In this document: one piece after another, positions 1 to 7,269 of the stretch | Position numbering within the stretch: the stretch's first letter is position 1 | Layout: each line of letters begins with the position of its first letter | IMG/VR virus record: IMGVR_UViG_3300050118_000028 | Location: 1-40,688 of that record | Source: a virus | Reading direction: 5' to 3' (one strand) | Length of the DNA: 40,688 bases | Program-made: the position numbers and the translations under genes | Notes under the pieces: model-generated | What the model saw: only the letters and a program-made list of their open reading frames with translations | Databases searched by the model: none | Told to the model about the DNA's origin: nothing

Positions 1-10
1 GCGACGGGAG

Positions 11-28
11 AAAATCTAATTTAATTTT
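11..28. other. AT-rich block, candidate DNA unwinding element
   Basis: Seventeen of 18 bases are A or T in an otherwise GC-rich genome. The block sits about 55 bp before the iteron-like array. AT-rich blocks beside iterons and DnaA boxes are typical melting sites of theta-type origins; the assignment here is by position and composition only. Confidence 0.4.
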
Positions 29-79
29 CGCTCCAGGAAGAGCTCGTTCCCCTTTGCTACGGATAATTACCTTCCTTAT

Positions 80-157
80 GGGGTGGCACGTGGTGCCAGG
101 GGGGGGTGGCACGTGGTGCCAGGGGGGGGTGGCACGTGGTGCCACCCGGGGGGGGGG
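80..157. repeat. Iteron-like tandem array with G tracts
   Basis: The 15-mer TGGCACGTGGTGCCA occurs three times, at 84-98, 107-121 and 130-144, with an exact 23-bp period. Each copy is an inverted repeat with 6-bp arms (TGGCAC/GTGCCA) around GTG. Runs of 8, 8 and 10 G separate or follow the copies, so the G-rich strand could also form a G-quadruplex. A period of about two helical turns would put bound protein dimers on one face of the DNA. Iterons for the initiator-like protein encoded at 310-633 are the most likely role. The long G runs are also where sequencing errors would fall. Confidence 0.6.
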
Positions 158-168
158 AAATTAAGGCG

Positions 169-235
169 AAATCCACAGACCCCTGTGGAAACAGTGCAAA
201 AAGGTAACCTATGAAGATTCCCCTTGATTTCCACA
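169..235. other. DnaA-box-like cluster, putative origin
   Basis: Three 9-mers each match the DnaA box TTATCCACA at 7 of 9 positions: AAATCCACA (169-177), GTTTCCACA on the minus strand (184-192) and ATTTCCACA (227-235). The first two form a perfect inverted repeat, TCCACAG (172-178) and CTGTGGA (183-189). Further small inverted repeats follow: ACACA/TGTGT (233-237, 243-247) and GCACA/TGTGC (251-255, 266-270) around a C-rich loop. With the iteron-like array just upstream and a winged-helix gene just downstream, this reads as a replication origin. Confidence 0.5.
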
Positions 236-309
236 CAGCTTTTGTGTAATGCACACCCCCCCCGATGTGCTAGAAGGAACTGCCAGATGAAAACGAAAGG
301 ACACTGCCG

Positions 310-633
310 TTGAGCGCCAAAGCCATGTATTGGTCTATGACCCGCACCAATCTGCCTGCACTCCAAAAACTCATCCTCATTTTCCTCGCCGACAGGCACG
401 ACACCAGAAACGACGAATGTGTTTTTAGTCACGACAGGCTGGCGAGCGAAGCCGGCCTGAGCACCCGGGCGACACGCTACCAACTCGTGAAACTTGAGGA
501 GCGCGGCCTTATTCGAAAACTCCCACAGATCGTCGCCGGTAAAGGCCAGACCTACAACGATTACAGGCTCAATATCGCCGGCCTCCCCTCGTGGGCAAAC
601 AAAAAAAAACGGCCCACCGAAGCGAGCCGTTAG
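310..633 (+). CDS. Winged-helix replication-initiator-like protein (HTH_36 type)
   Basis: This is a 107-residue protein starting at TTG. Residues 5-92 fit the HTH_36/Rep N-terminal pattern: 'AKAMYWS' and 'LPALQKLILIFLADRHD', then the helix-turn-helix 'FSHDRLASEAGLSTRATRY', 'LVKLEERGLIRKLPQ' and a wing ending 'YNDYRLNIA'. Such domains bind iterons in plasmid and phage initiators. Here the gene lies directly downstream of an iteron-like array and DnaA-box-like sites, which supports that role. The protein is short and has no second domain, so it could instead be a transcription regulator. The 3' end carries nine A residues that double as the U tract of the leftward terminator of the neighbouring gene. 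No strong ribosome binding site precedes the TTG, and an in-frame ATG lies at 325. Confidence 0.65.
   Translation: MSAKAMYWSMTRTNLPALQKLILIFLADRHDTRNDECVFSHDRLASEAGLSTRATRYQLVKLEERGLIRKLPQIVAGKGQTYNDYRLNIAGLPSWANKKKRPTEASR
601..631 (-). terminator. Intrinsic terminator of the RHH gene
   Basis: Read leftward, AACGGC (631-626) pairs with GCCGTT (613-608) across a 12-nt loop and is followed by nine T (609-601). It lies 27 bp past the stop of the leftward RHH gene and inside the last codons of the rightward initiator gene, so the two genes converge on it. Confidence 0.75.
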
Positions 634-657
634 GCGGGAGAACAAACACGACAGGAC

Positions 658-840
658 CTACTGTTTAAGCTGGGCACGCGCGGCCTTGATGGTGACCTGC
701 ACAACCCAGGCGTTAAGACTCAACCCTGATACCTTCACAGCGCGCATGACGAGCCTCCGCTGCTCCTCATCTTTGAATCGCAGATCGAAACGAGGCCGAG
801 CCTTATGGGGATGCGAATTTGTACTGGCGACTGACGGCAT
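658..840 (-). CDS. Ribbon-helix-helix DNA-binding regulator
   Basis: The protein has 60 residues from ATG at 840; a GTG at 870 would lie upstream of the predicted -10 and is rejected. Residues 15-57 form an Arc/MetJ-type fold: the strand 'RFDLRF', helix 'DEEQRRLVMRAVKVSG' and 'LSLNAWVVQVTIKAARAQL', where 'LSLNAWVV' is the usual N-cap of the second helix. RHH proteins dimerise and insert the paired strands into the major groove of a palindrome. A perfect 15-bp palindrome, CCGGTATGATACCGG, lies just before the gene over its own -10, so autorepression is likely. Its half-site recurs before the Acb2-like gene at 13743. Toxin-antitoxin antitoxins share this fold, but no toxin gene is adjacent. Confidence 0.75.
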   Translation of the reverse strand: MPSVASTNSHPHKARPRFDLRFKDEEQRRLVMRAVKVSGLSLNAWVVQVTIKAARAQLKQ

Positions 841-859
841 AATGCCGGTATGATACCGG
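836..859. promoter_or_regulatory. RHH operator between divergent genes
   Basis: CCGGTATGATACCGG (845-859) is a perfect palindrome with 7-bp arms. A second one, GGCATAATGCC (836-846), abuts it. The operator covers the -10 of the leftward promoter and the likely -10 (TATGAT, 849-854) of the rightward promoter, so one protein could control both genes. The 10-mer ATGCCGGTAT (842-851) recurs twice in the promoter at 13743-13763. Confidence 0.7.
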
Positions 860-878
860 AAATGGCTCACATCGACAA
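849..878 (-). promoter_or_regulatory. Leftward promoter for RHH gene
   Basis: On the minus strand TTGTCG (878-873) and TATCAT (855-850) are separated by 17 bp, a good sigma70 match. Predicted transcription begins about 843, only 3 nt before the ATG at 840, so the mRNA would be nearly leaderless. Confidence 0.6.
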
Positions 879-1302
879 CGAGAAGCCGGATCCAGCCTAT
901 CGCCGGGAGCGACTGGGATTCGAAATCACCCTCCTGCCCCCTTCAGTGAACCACTACGTCAAACACTCAAAGAAGGGAACCCACCGCAAAACACCAGCGG
1001 CGAAGGCCTTCGAGAACAGTTTTAAGGCGATGATGCCGGCGCGAGCTCGCGACTGCTACGTGGTTGGCAAAAAATTCAAAGTCGAGCTGATCATCATTCC
1101 CGCCCCGGGCGACAAAGGCGACATCGACAATTACCCAAAACTGATCCTCGACTGCTGCGCCAGCGCTGGATTCCTTCGCTCCGCCTCCGGCCAGCGCCTC
1201 TCCGACGCAAACTTCAAAGACCTGCACGTCATCCTCGACGACGAGCCCGAGCAGAGGCAGCGTGGGCCGCTCGTCGCCATCGTCATTGAGGCGCTCTCAT
1301 GA
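862..1302 (+). CDS. rusA: RusA-family Holliday junction resolvase
   Basis: This is a 146-residue protein. RusA hallmarks are 'LPPSVNHYV' near residues 24-33, where the family has PPS.N..w, and 'GDIDNYPKLILD' at 86-97. The latter carries the metal-binding Asp pair D87 and D89; a later Asp (D115 or D120 in 'LSDANFKDL') is the probable third ligand. RusA cleaves four-way junctions as a dimer; in phages it resolves recombination or replication intermediates before packaging. An ATG at 850 is also in frame, but the TATGAT -10 at 849-854 predicts transcription from about 861, which favours ATG 862 and a leaderless start. The stop overlaps the next gene as ATGA, indicating one operon. Confidence 0.85.
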   Translation: MAHIDNEKPDPAYRRERLGFEITLLPPSVNHYVKHSKKGTHRKTPAAKAFENSFKAMMPARARDCYVVGKKFKVELIIIPAPGDKGDIDNYPKLILDCCASAGFLRSASGQRLSDANFKDLHVILDDEPEQRQRGPLVAIVIEALS

Positions 1303-1988
1303 GACAACTCTTCTGCTCCGCTCCCGGCTGCGCCAACAAAATTCCCAACGAGCGAGCTCGCCGCGGCGCCCACACCTGCTCGCATCCGTGCACGATAAAA
1401 ATGCGCGGCTGGCACGCGGTTCATTCCGGCTATGGCTACAACGGCGATCCGCTGCTCGCGAATGAGCTGCCGGTCTGCCTGATGTGTGGGACACCGATCG
1501 AGCAGCTCCGCGCCCAGCGTCAGGGGCAGGGCACCGGAGCAGCTCCAACCTGTTCGCAGCGATGCAAAGACTCATACCGGCAGTGGAGGCTGGAGCGCTT
1601 ACGGGAGCAGCGCTGTCCGAAGTGCAATCACCCATCGACGCCGGAGGAGTGGGAATTATTTCGCGCGTTCCGCCTGCAGACCTTTGGCAGCGTCCAGAAG
1701 GGCTGGAAAACGAGGAAGGGAAATCCGCAATGGGAATCGAAGGCGAAGAGTTTTCGAGGAACCCTCCAGACGGCCGAGGAAGCCCTCGACCAGGCCATCA
1801 TGGAGTTAGACCCCCCCGAGAAGCATGGGGAAAAGATGGAACCCCACCGGGAGCGCATGGTGGCCGCGCTTAGAATCGTGCTGGATCGCGTTCACGATCA
1901 AATCAACGAGGAGCTACCGGATTCCGACTATGCCAAACGAAAAAAAGCTCGCCAGCGCCGCATCGCCAGCAACCCCGGCGGAAGCTGA
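1299..1988 (+). CDS. Cys-rich, multi-zinc-knuckle hypothetical protein
   Basis: The protein has 229 residues and begins at ATG overlapping the RusA stop (ATGA). It has four Cys clusters: 'CSAPGCANKI' near the N-terminus, 'CSHPC' about residue 27, 'CLMCGTPIEQ' with 'CSQRCKDSYRQW' at about 60-95, and 'CPKCNHP' near 107. The pairs 'CxxC...CxxRC' look like HNH or zinc-ribbon structural zinc sites, and the early CxxC pair with RCKxxYRQ resembles zinc-binding nuclease or transcription factor fragments. No catalytic His-Asn-His set is evident. The C-terminal third is basic ('AKRKKARQRRIASNP'). A nucleic-acid-binding role beside RusA is plausible, but I do not recognise the family. Confidence 0.7.
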   Translation: MRQLFCSAPGCANKIPNERARRGAHTCSHPCTIKMRGWHAVHSGYGYNGDPLLANELPVCLMCGTPIEQLRAQRQGQGTGAAPTCSQRCKDSYRQWRLERLREQRCPKCNHPSTPEEWELFRAFRLQTFGSVQKGWKTRKGNPQWESKAKSFRGTLQTAEEALDQAIMELDPPEKHGEKMEPHRERMVAALRIVLDRVHDQINEELPDSDYAKRKKARQRRIASNPGGS

Positions 1989-2232
1989 GAAGGTCCACTG
2001 CGTCTACTGCCGCGCCGAGAATGATCCCAAAGTGAACGCGCGCTGTTGGCGCTGCAACGGCCAGCTCCCCCATCCCGGAGACAAACAAACCGGCGGACTC
2101 TTCCCTCCACTCAGTCGCAGGCAAGAGAGGGCTGCGGTCCGGGTTCGCAAACAAACGGCTCCGCCAGCCGTGCCGCCACCAAGTGGGGTGGGTCGCCACT
2201 TGGCGAAAAAGAGCACAGCAAAAAAAGCGTGA
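1930..2232 (+). CDS. Small zinc-ribbon hypothetical protein
   Basis: This 100-residue protein starts at ATG 1930 and overlaps the end of the previous gene in another frame. 'CVYCRAENDPKVNARCWRC' near residues 23-41 is a CxxC-x12-CxxC zinc ribbon. The remainder is Pro/Ala-rich and ends in a Lys-rich tail. Its start is uncertain because no clear ribosome binding site is visible. Confidence 0.55.
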   Translation: MPNEKKLASAASPATPAEAEKVHCVYCRAENDPKVNARCWRCNGQLPHPGDKQTGGLFPPLSRRQERAAVRVRKQTAPPAVPPPSGVGRHLAKKSTAKKA

Positions 2233-2299
2233 TGGTTGAATCTGACACCATGCTTTAGACTTGTGCGCGAGCGGGTTACCCGCCGCCCAGGAGAAAAGC

Positions 2300-2917
2300 A
2301 TGACACTCAGCCAGAGGCCGTGGGGTCCGAGCAACGGGAACACCACGGGCTTGAATATCAACGCCCTGAACTCAACCAACTCGCCCACCCCGGCTCCGCT
2401 GCCGGCCGTGCAAACCGTCACAGTCACCACCGAGACGCTCATCACCAACCCGGCGCAGGCAAACAATGTTTCTCCTCCGCAAAACAGCGCGCTCATCATC
2501 TCAGTCCCGCCCGACGTTGCACTCAGCGGAATCCCTTTCGAGCTGTGGCTCTCGGGGAAGGTGAAGACCGGAACTACCTCCAATGTGACCGCGAAAATCT
2601 ACGGCGGAAACGCGCTCACCGGCGTGCCGGCAACAGACTCAGCCAGCCAGGTCGCGACCAGTGGAGCAGTGAGCGTCGCCAGCACAACCGAGCCATTCTG
2701 GCTGAAGATCAACGCGGTGTTCGACCTGGTCAGCGGAAAGATGCGGGGCAACTTCAGCGGCCAAGTCGGCAACACGCCGGTTGCGCAAACCACCCTCACC
2801 AATTCACCGACGGGAATCAGTGACAGCGATCCCGTCGTCTCGTTCTATCCCACCATCACCTTCGGCACCGCCAACGCAGGCAACAGCGTCGAAGTCGACA
2901 ACTTCAGCGTCGGGTAA
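2300..2917 (+). CDS. Beta-rich virion-type protein, possible head decoration
   Basis: This is a 205-residue protein with start at ATG 2300, eight bases after AGGAG. It is rich in Ser, Thr, Ala and Asn with alternating hydrophobic strands, for example 'SALIISVP' and 'FELWLSGKVK'. It has no enzyme motifs and one Cys-free beta-sandwich-like stretch from about residue 50 to 205. The segment 'IPFELWLSGKVKTGTTSN' to 'VTAKIYGG' has the same spacing as a segment in the protein at 10610-11251, suggesting distant paralogy with a capsid-region protein. Function as a capsid decoration or fibre protein is inference. Confidence 0.55.
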   Translation: MTLSQRPWGPSNGNTTGLNINALNSTNSPTPAPLPAVQTVTVTTETLITNPAQANNVSPPQNSALIISVPPDVALSGIPFELWLSGKVKTGTTSNVTAKIYGGNALTGVPATDSASQVATSGAVSVASTTEPFWLKINAVFDLVSGKMRGNFSGQVGNTPVAQTTLTNSPTGISDSDPVVSFYPTITFGTANAGNSVEVDNFSVG

Positions 2918-3074
2918 AAGATTTGCCCGGTCCCGCTGGCAACGGGGGGAGCTTTTCAAGGGCCGTATTTGTCACGCATTTTAGTCAGTTTGACAAAAAG
3001 GCCAGTTTGCCTGTTGACAGGCACACTCTGAAAACAGCGGACCCCCCGCACGGCACAAAGAGAGGAGCCTAGCA
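2918..3074. promoter_or_regulatory. Intergenic region with nested inverted repeats
   Basis: This 157-bp gap before the structural genes holds TTTGTCA/TGACAAA (2968-2974, 2991-2997) and GCCTGTTGACAGGC (3009-3022, 6-bp arms). It has two TTGACA hexamers (2990-2995, 3014-3019), but neither has a convincing -10 at 16-18 bp. It is a good place for regulated late transcription, though no complete promoter can be drawn. Confidence 0.4.
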
Positions 3075-3404
3075 ATGCCAAAAAAGGAAAGCGGCGAGGG
3101 CGCCGCAGAGAAAAAAGAACCGAAGAAACACCTTCACCAGATCATCACCGAGCACATCACTGACAAGGATGGAAAAACACAGGGCTACGTCCATCATCAT
3201 GTGTTCAAAGACAAACACTCGGACGCGCACTCACACCCACCGCGCCCCATGGGGATGAGCCAGACGCCGGAGGAAGCCGGCGAACACGTTACCGAGCAGA
3301 TGCAGCAAGCCGCGAGTCCGGCCGGCGGCGGCGGACAAGCGCCAGAGGACGAAGAGCCACCCGAGGGCGGCGCACCCCCCGCGCCAGCAGAAGCAGAGGA
3401 ATAG
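3075..3404 (+). CDS. Small His-rich hydrophilic protein before terminase
   Basis: This is a 109-residue protein with start ATG 3075 after AGAGGAG. It contains a Lys/Glu-rich N-terminus, a His-rich centre ('KHLHQIITEHIT', 'YVHHHVFKDKHSDAHSH') and an acidic Pro/Gly/Ala-rich tail ending 'PAEAEE'. Small phage proteins of this HHH-containing type are seen next to terminase genes but have no established function. It does not look like a classical helix-turn-helix small terminase subunit. Its position three bases before the large subunit suggests co-translation. Confidence 0.65.
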   Translation: MPKKESGEGAAEKKEPKKHLHQIITEHITDKDGKTQGYVHHHVFKDKHSDAHSHPPRPMGMSQTPEEAGEHVTEQMQQAASPAGGGGQAPEDEEPPEGGAPPAPAEAEE

Positions 3405-3406
3405 CT

Positions 3407-5098
3407 TTGATTATCGACACCGACAAACTCCTGGTGGATGGCCAGTACCACCAGGAGATGCGCCATCGCTTCGAGACGGATCATTTCTTTGCCGCGTTGG
3501 TGTTGGGCTTCGATAAATTCAACCGCGAGGTTCACCAGTCGGCGGTGGACCTCTACTTTCCCAAAAACCGCAACCTCAGCCTCCCCGAGCAGCACCACAT
3601 CAAACAGCGGATGCACCTCGATCCGCGCTTTACCTTCAAAACCACGTTGGGCCGCGTCGATGACATGCAGTGGATCTCGGCGTTCCCGGACATCGTCACG
3701 ATTCTGGAGGAGTCGTCGACACAGCCGCTCGCGGCAGAAATTGGGAAGGCTCTCCACTATTTTTGCTGGGCGGGCGCCGGCAAGCGCGGCCATCTCTACC
3801 GGCAGCTCTACCCGGAGCTGGTCTTTGACGGCAAGGAGCCATTTGGAAAATGGAATACTCCAAATCATCGCATTGAAAGCCTCGACCTCGACAGCACCGT
3901 TGATTACACCTCGCCGAAGTCGCCGCAGTCCGGCTGGCACCCGTGGGTGCTGAATCCCGATGACATGGTGGAGACGCTCAACAGTGGCATCAAGGCGAGC
4001 GACGACGTCCGCAAGGGCGTTATCTCCACTTACCGCACCAACAAAAACACAATGCAGGCGGGCGGTTTCATCAACATTCGAGGCACGCGCTATCACCCCT
4101 TCGATCTCTATGGCGATGTGCTCTCGACCATGGATCCCAAACGGTGGAAGGTCCTCATCCGCGCGGCGCTGACAGTGAAAGACGGCGCGCGCCTGATGCC
4201 CGGAGAATTCCCGCGCGAGGAGGACCTCATTCTCCACTTCCCCATGATCGAAAGCCTTCGCTACGCGGAACTGCGCGAGAAGTTTTTCGACGAGTACGAG
4301 AGTTTCATGTGCCAATTAATGAACGACCCGCAGGGCGGCAGTGTGCCGGTATTCGACGAGAGGAAATACACCAGCTCGCTCGCCGATGAAGACCACCTCC
4401 CGCTCGTCGGCGAAACCATCATGGTGCTGCGCCTGCCCTGCCAGAGCAAGAAGTTCATGGCGACCCATGCGGAGTGTGCGGTGGGGCGCGTCGCCGGCGG
4501 CAAGGTCTACGTTCTCGATGCGTGGCGCGGCGTCTACGTCCCTTCGGGCCTGTGCGAGAAGGTCATCAAAACGTACCGGCTGTGGGACTGCGAAATGCTC
4601 CTCATGGAAGACCTGCCTGGAACCGACGACATGCCCGTGCTGATTCGCAATGAGGCCCTGAAAAAAAATCGCAGCATTCGCATCGGGCGGCTTCCCTATG
4701 AGGAGGAGGACAGCGTTCGCAACGGCCGCATCGCCCAGGCGGAGCCCATGATGACCGCGGGCCGACTCATCCTGTCGCACAGCGTGACAGCCGCGGCGGA
4801 GATGCGTCGCCAATTCGTCCACTTCGGCCTGGTGACCGAGAACGGCATTGTAGACTGCATTAGCCGTCTCCTCCAAAGAGTCCCGCTGAGCCTCATGCGC
4901 GCGCAGCTCAGCGAGGAAGAAATTCAGGCACAACTTCGCCGGCGCGAGTCGGCACAATATAACCACGTCTTCCAGCAGCGCGGGATGCCGGTTGTGAACG
5001 AGGAGGCGCGACAGAAGGCTCAGGCCACTGTGGTGGCCTTTGAACGTGCAAGCGAATACGCAATGCTGCCACCGTTGCCCGGTGGCCTGGACGGGTGA
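3407..5098 (+). CDS. terL: Terminase large subunit
   Basis: The protein has 563 residues and a TTG start, with AGAGGA seven bases upstream. In the ATPase half, 'DPRFTFKTTL' (72-81) occupies the Walker A position (usually PRGxxKTT), 'WVLNPDDMVE' (180-189) is Walker B with the DD pair, and 'GTRYHPFDLYG' (226-236) is the conserved coupling motif of TerL proteins. In the nuclease half, 'GKVYVLDAWRG', 'LLMED' and 'GIVDCISRL' match the beta strands and the later catalytic acids. The first Asp of the usual 'DPA' strand is not evident: the corresponding region reads 'VLRLPCQSKKF'. TerL cuts concatemers and pumps DNA through the portal. The gene overlaps the portal gene by 4 bp, and no recognisable small subunit is seen. 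Confidence 0.88.
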   Translation: MIIDTDKLLVDGQYHQEMRHRFETDHFFAALVLGFDKFNREVHQSAVDLYFPKNRNLSLPEQHHIKQRMHLDPRFTFKTTLGRVDDMQWISAFPDIVTILEESSTQPLAAEIGKALHYFCWAGAGKRGHLYRQLYPELVFDGKEPFGKWNTPNHRIESLDLDSTVDYTSPKSPQSGWHPWVLNPDDMVETLNSGIKASDDVRKGVISTYRTNKNTMQAGGFINIRGTRYHPFDLYGDVLSTMDPKRWKVLIRAALTVKDGARLMPGEFPREEDLILHFPMIESLRYAELREKFFDEYESFMCQLMNDPQGGSVPVFDERKYTSSLADEDHLPLVGETIMVLRLPCQSKKFMATHAECAVGRVAGGKVYVLDAWRGVYVPSGLCEKVIKTYRLWDCEMLLMEDLPGTDDMPVLIRNEALKKNRSIRIGRLPYEEEDSVRNGRIAQAEPMMTAGRLILSHSVTAAAEMRRQFVHFGLVTENGIVDCISRLLQRVPLSLMRAQLSEEEIQAQLRRRESAQYNHVFQQRGMPVVNEEARQKAQATVVAFERASEYAMLPPLPGGLDG

Positions 5099-7269
5099 GA
5101 CAGATGGACCACGAGACAGCAGAAACGCCCGCAGTGCCCTCCGGCGAATTGCCGGTCGGCATCGACATTGGCGGAGCGATTCAGAGCGATGAAGTCGAAG
5201 CCCAGGGCGGCGGCGTCACCCCTCCCGTCTTCAGCGATCGCGCAGCCGCGAAAATTGTTTGGGAAAACTTTCAGCTCGCCAAATCCTATCTGGAGCGCAA
5301 CTCGTGGCTGATGGAGTGGCAGGCCACGGACGTCCTCTACCAAAGCCCGAACTACGACAATTGGGTGGGAGTTCGCGACGGGCGGCCCGTTCGAATTTCC
5401 CGATTCCTCATCGCGAAAAACAGCAACACGATGAGCAATCAGACCCATCGAAGCATCTTCGGAAATCAGATTCCTTTCGCCCTGCAGCCCGAAGGCAACA
5501 CCACGGAGCTCGACCTCGAGGCCTGGACGCACCTCATTCACACGCTGATGAAGCGCAGCGACTTCGAATACAACCTTGGACTCATGGGCGAGTCACAGGC
5601 CACGCAGGGCACTGGCCTGGTGCGCCCCGGCTGGGAAGTCGTCGAAAAAATCAAGCGCAGGCGCAAGCGGAAGGCGGCGCCGCAGAACGTTTCAATGCCC
5701 GTGGGCGGCGACCAGGTGGTCAACACGGAAGAGAGCGACGACTTCGAGTTAAAGCAGGACAAGGTCACTCTCAGCTATCCCATCTTCGAGTATCGCCGGC
5801 TGGGCACAACGCTCTATGACCCAAAGTGGAGGACACCGAATCGTCCGGACCTCTCCGCCGGCTGGGTGATCCACGTCGATTACGTCGATTTCGAGGACCT
5901 GCAGCAGCTCCGCGAGCTGCCGTGCTACAAGAACATTCCGAACGATGAGACGCTGAAAGCCTTCTTCATTCAGAACCCGCAGGGCGACGCGCAGCCACCG
6001 TCGCAGACCGCGGATCAGATGAGCTCGCAAAACAGCACGGTGCTGCACGCCGAGGGCGAAGAACGGCAAATGAGCGCTAACCCGTTCGACAGGCCTTTGA
6101 TGCTGCTCGAGATGAACGACAGCGAGCGCACCCGCACCGCCCTGTGTTTCAACGACCGGGTGTATTGCATTCGCAACGACGATCACGAGATGGGCGATCA
6201 CGCGCTCGGCTACGCGGGCAACTGGTGGAACGTTGAAAACTGCGGCTTCGGTATCGGCATCGGCCGTCTCAACTCGGGCGATCAGCGCATGCAGGCCGGA
6301 GTCCTAAACGAAGTTTTGAAGATGATCGGGATGTGGTTCAACACGCCGCTGGTGATCCCGCGCGGCGAGAACTCTCCCACGCAAAATGTGGTGACCGGCC
6401 TTGGAACCTTTTGGGCACTCGATCCGCCGCCCGATGGAGACATGCGGAAAGCTGCGTTCTACCTCGATCGCCCCCTCATCCCGGGCGAGGCGTGGCGCAT
6501 CTACGAGATGGCGCAGCAGGGCGGCGAGCAGCTCGTGGGCGCCGATGCCGCATTCATGCAGGGCAACATCGGCAAGCCCGGATCGAGCGCGGCGCGCACA
6601 GCCACGGGCGCGCAGGCGGTCAGCTCCAAAGCCGAGGACAATGTGGCGCGGCCGGTGTACCACCTCGAAATCGTAATCACTCGCTTTATCGAATTCATCG
6701 TCGAGATGGTGCGCACGAAAATGCCGATCCCCGAAATTCGGGAGATCCTCAAAAAGAAGTACGCCGATGCCATCGTTAAAGGCATCGACATGGATCGCTG
6801 GCTCAACGTGGAATTCAGCTTCAACGTGCTGGCGGGCCAGAAGCTCATCGCGAAACAGGCCATCCTGCAGCTCATCCCGTTCCTTCTCCAGATTCTGCAA
6901 CAGCCACAGTTGCTTGACGGGTTGCACCAAACGGGTCGCACCGTCGACTTCGAAGCCATCGAAGGGCTTTTCATTCGCCTGAGCGAGCTCGCCGGCAACG
7001 ACAACATTTTCCGGCCGATGACACCGCGCGAGCGCGCGATGTACCGCAGCAGCGGCGCGGGCCAGCCGGGGGCTCTCCAAATTGCGCTGGAGCAGCTCAA
7101 AGGCAAAAATCGCCTCGCAGCCGTTCAGGCGAAATCGCAGGGCGACATCACGAAGTCGCTCGCTGACCAGGCTATCGAACGCGGATCCGCCTCTGTCCCC
7201 CTGGAGCGCGCGCAGGCGCTCAACGAACGCACGTCCGACGTGCACATGCTGCAGGAAGGCGTGGAATGA
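5095..7269 (+). CDS. Portal protein
   Basis: This 724-residue protein directly follows terL with a GTGA overlap; ATG at 5104 is an alternative start. Its length, position and composition fit podovirus-type portal proteins: an N-terminal helical region ('WENFQLAKSYLERNSWLMEWQ'-like, residues 50-75), 'SNTMSNQTHRSIFGNQIPF', a stem region with 'GIGIGRLNSGDQRMQAGVLNE' and 'MIGMWFNTPLVIPRGE', and a long helical C-terminus ending 'LNERTSDVHMLQEG'. The portal dodecamer sits at one capsid vertex and is the channel for packaging and ejection. A long basic insert (KIKRRRKRK, about residue 185) is characteristic of this copy. Family placement relies on context and general pattern. Confidence 0.85.
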   Translation: MRQMDHETAETPAVPSGELPVGIDIGGAIQSDEVEAQGGGVTPPVFSDRAAAKIVWENFQLAKSYLERNSWLMEWQATDVLYQSPNYDNWVGVRDGRPVRISRFLIAKNSNTMSNQTHRSIFGNQIPFALQPEGNTTELDLEAWTHLIHTLMKRSDFEYNLGLMGESQATQGTGLVRPGWEVVEKIKRRRKRKAAPQNVSMPVGGDQVVNTEESDDFELKQDKVTLSYPIFEYRRLGTTLYDPKWRTPNRPDLSAGWVIHVDYVDFEDLQQLRELPCYKNIPNDETLKAFFIQNPQGDAQPPSQTADQMSSQNSTVLHAEGEERQMSANPFDRPLMLLEMNDSERTRTALCFNDRVYCIRNDDHEMGDHALGYAGNWWNVENCGFGIGIGRLNSGDQRMQAGVLNEVLKMIGMWFNTPLVIPRGENSPTQNVVTGLGTFWALDPPPDGDMRKAAFYLDRPLIPGEAWRIYEMAQQGGEQLVGADAAFMQGNIGKPGSSAARTATGAQAVSSKAEDNVARPVYHLEIVITRFIEFIVEMVRTKMPIPEIREILKKKYADAIVKGIDMDRWLNVEFSFNVLAGQKLIAKQAILQLIPFLLQILQQPQLLDGLHQTGRTVDFEAIEGLFIRLSELAGNDNIFRPMTPRERAMYRSSGAGQPGALQIALEQLKGKNRLAAVQAKSQGDITKSLADQAIERGSASVPLERAQALNERTSDVHMLQEGVE

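Noticed and set aside
76-645. Minus-strand open frame across the iteron-like region
   Set aside because: Its repeated Pro/His residues come only from translating the 23-bp repeats, and it overlaps the initiator gene.
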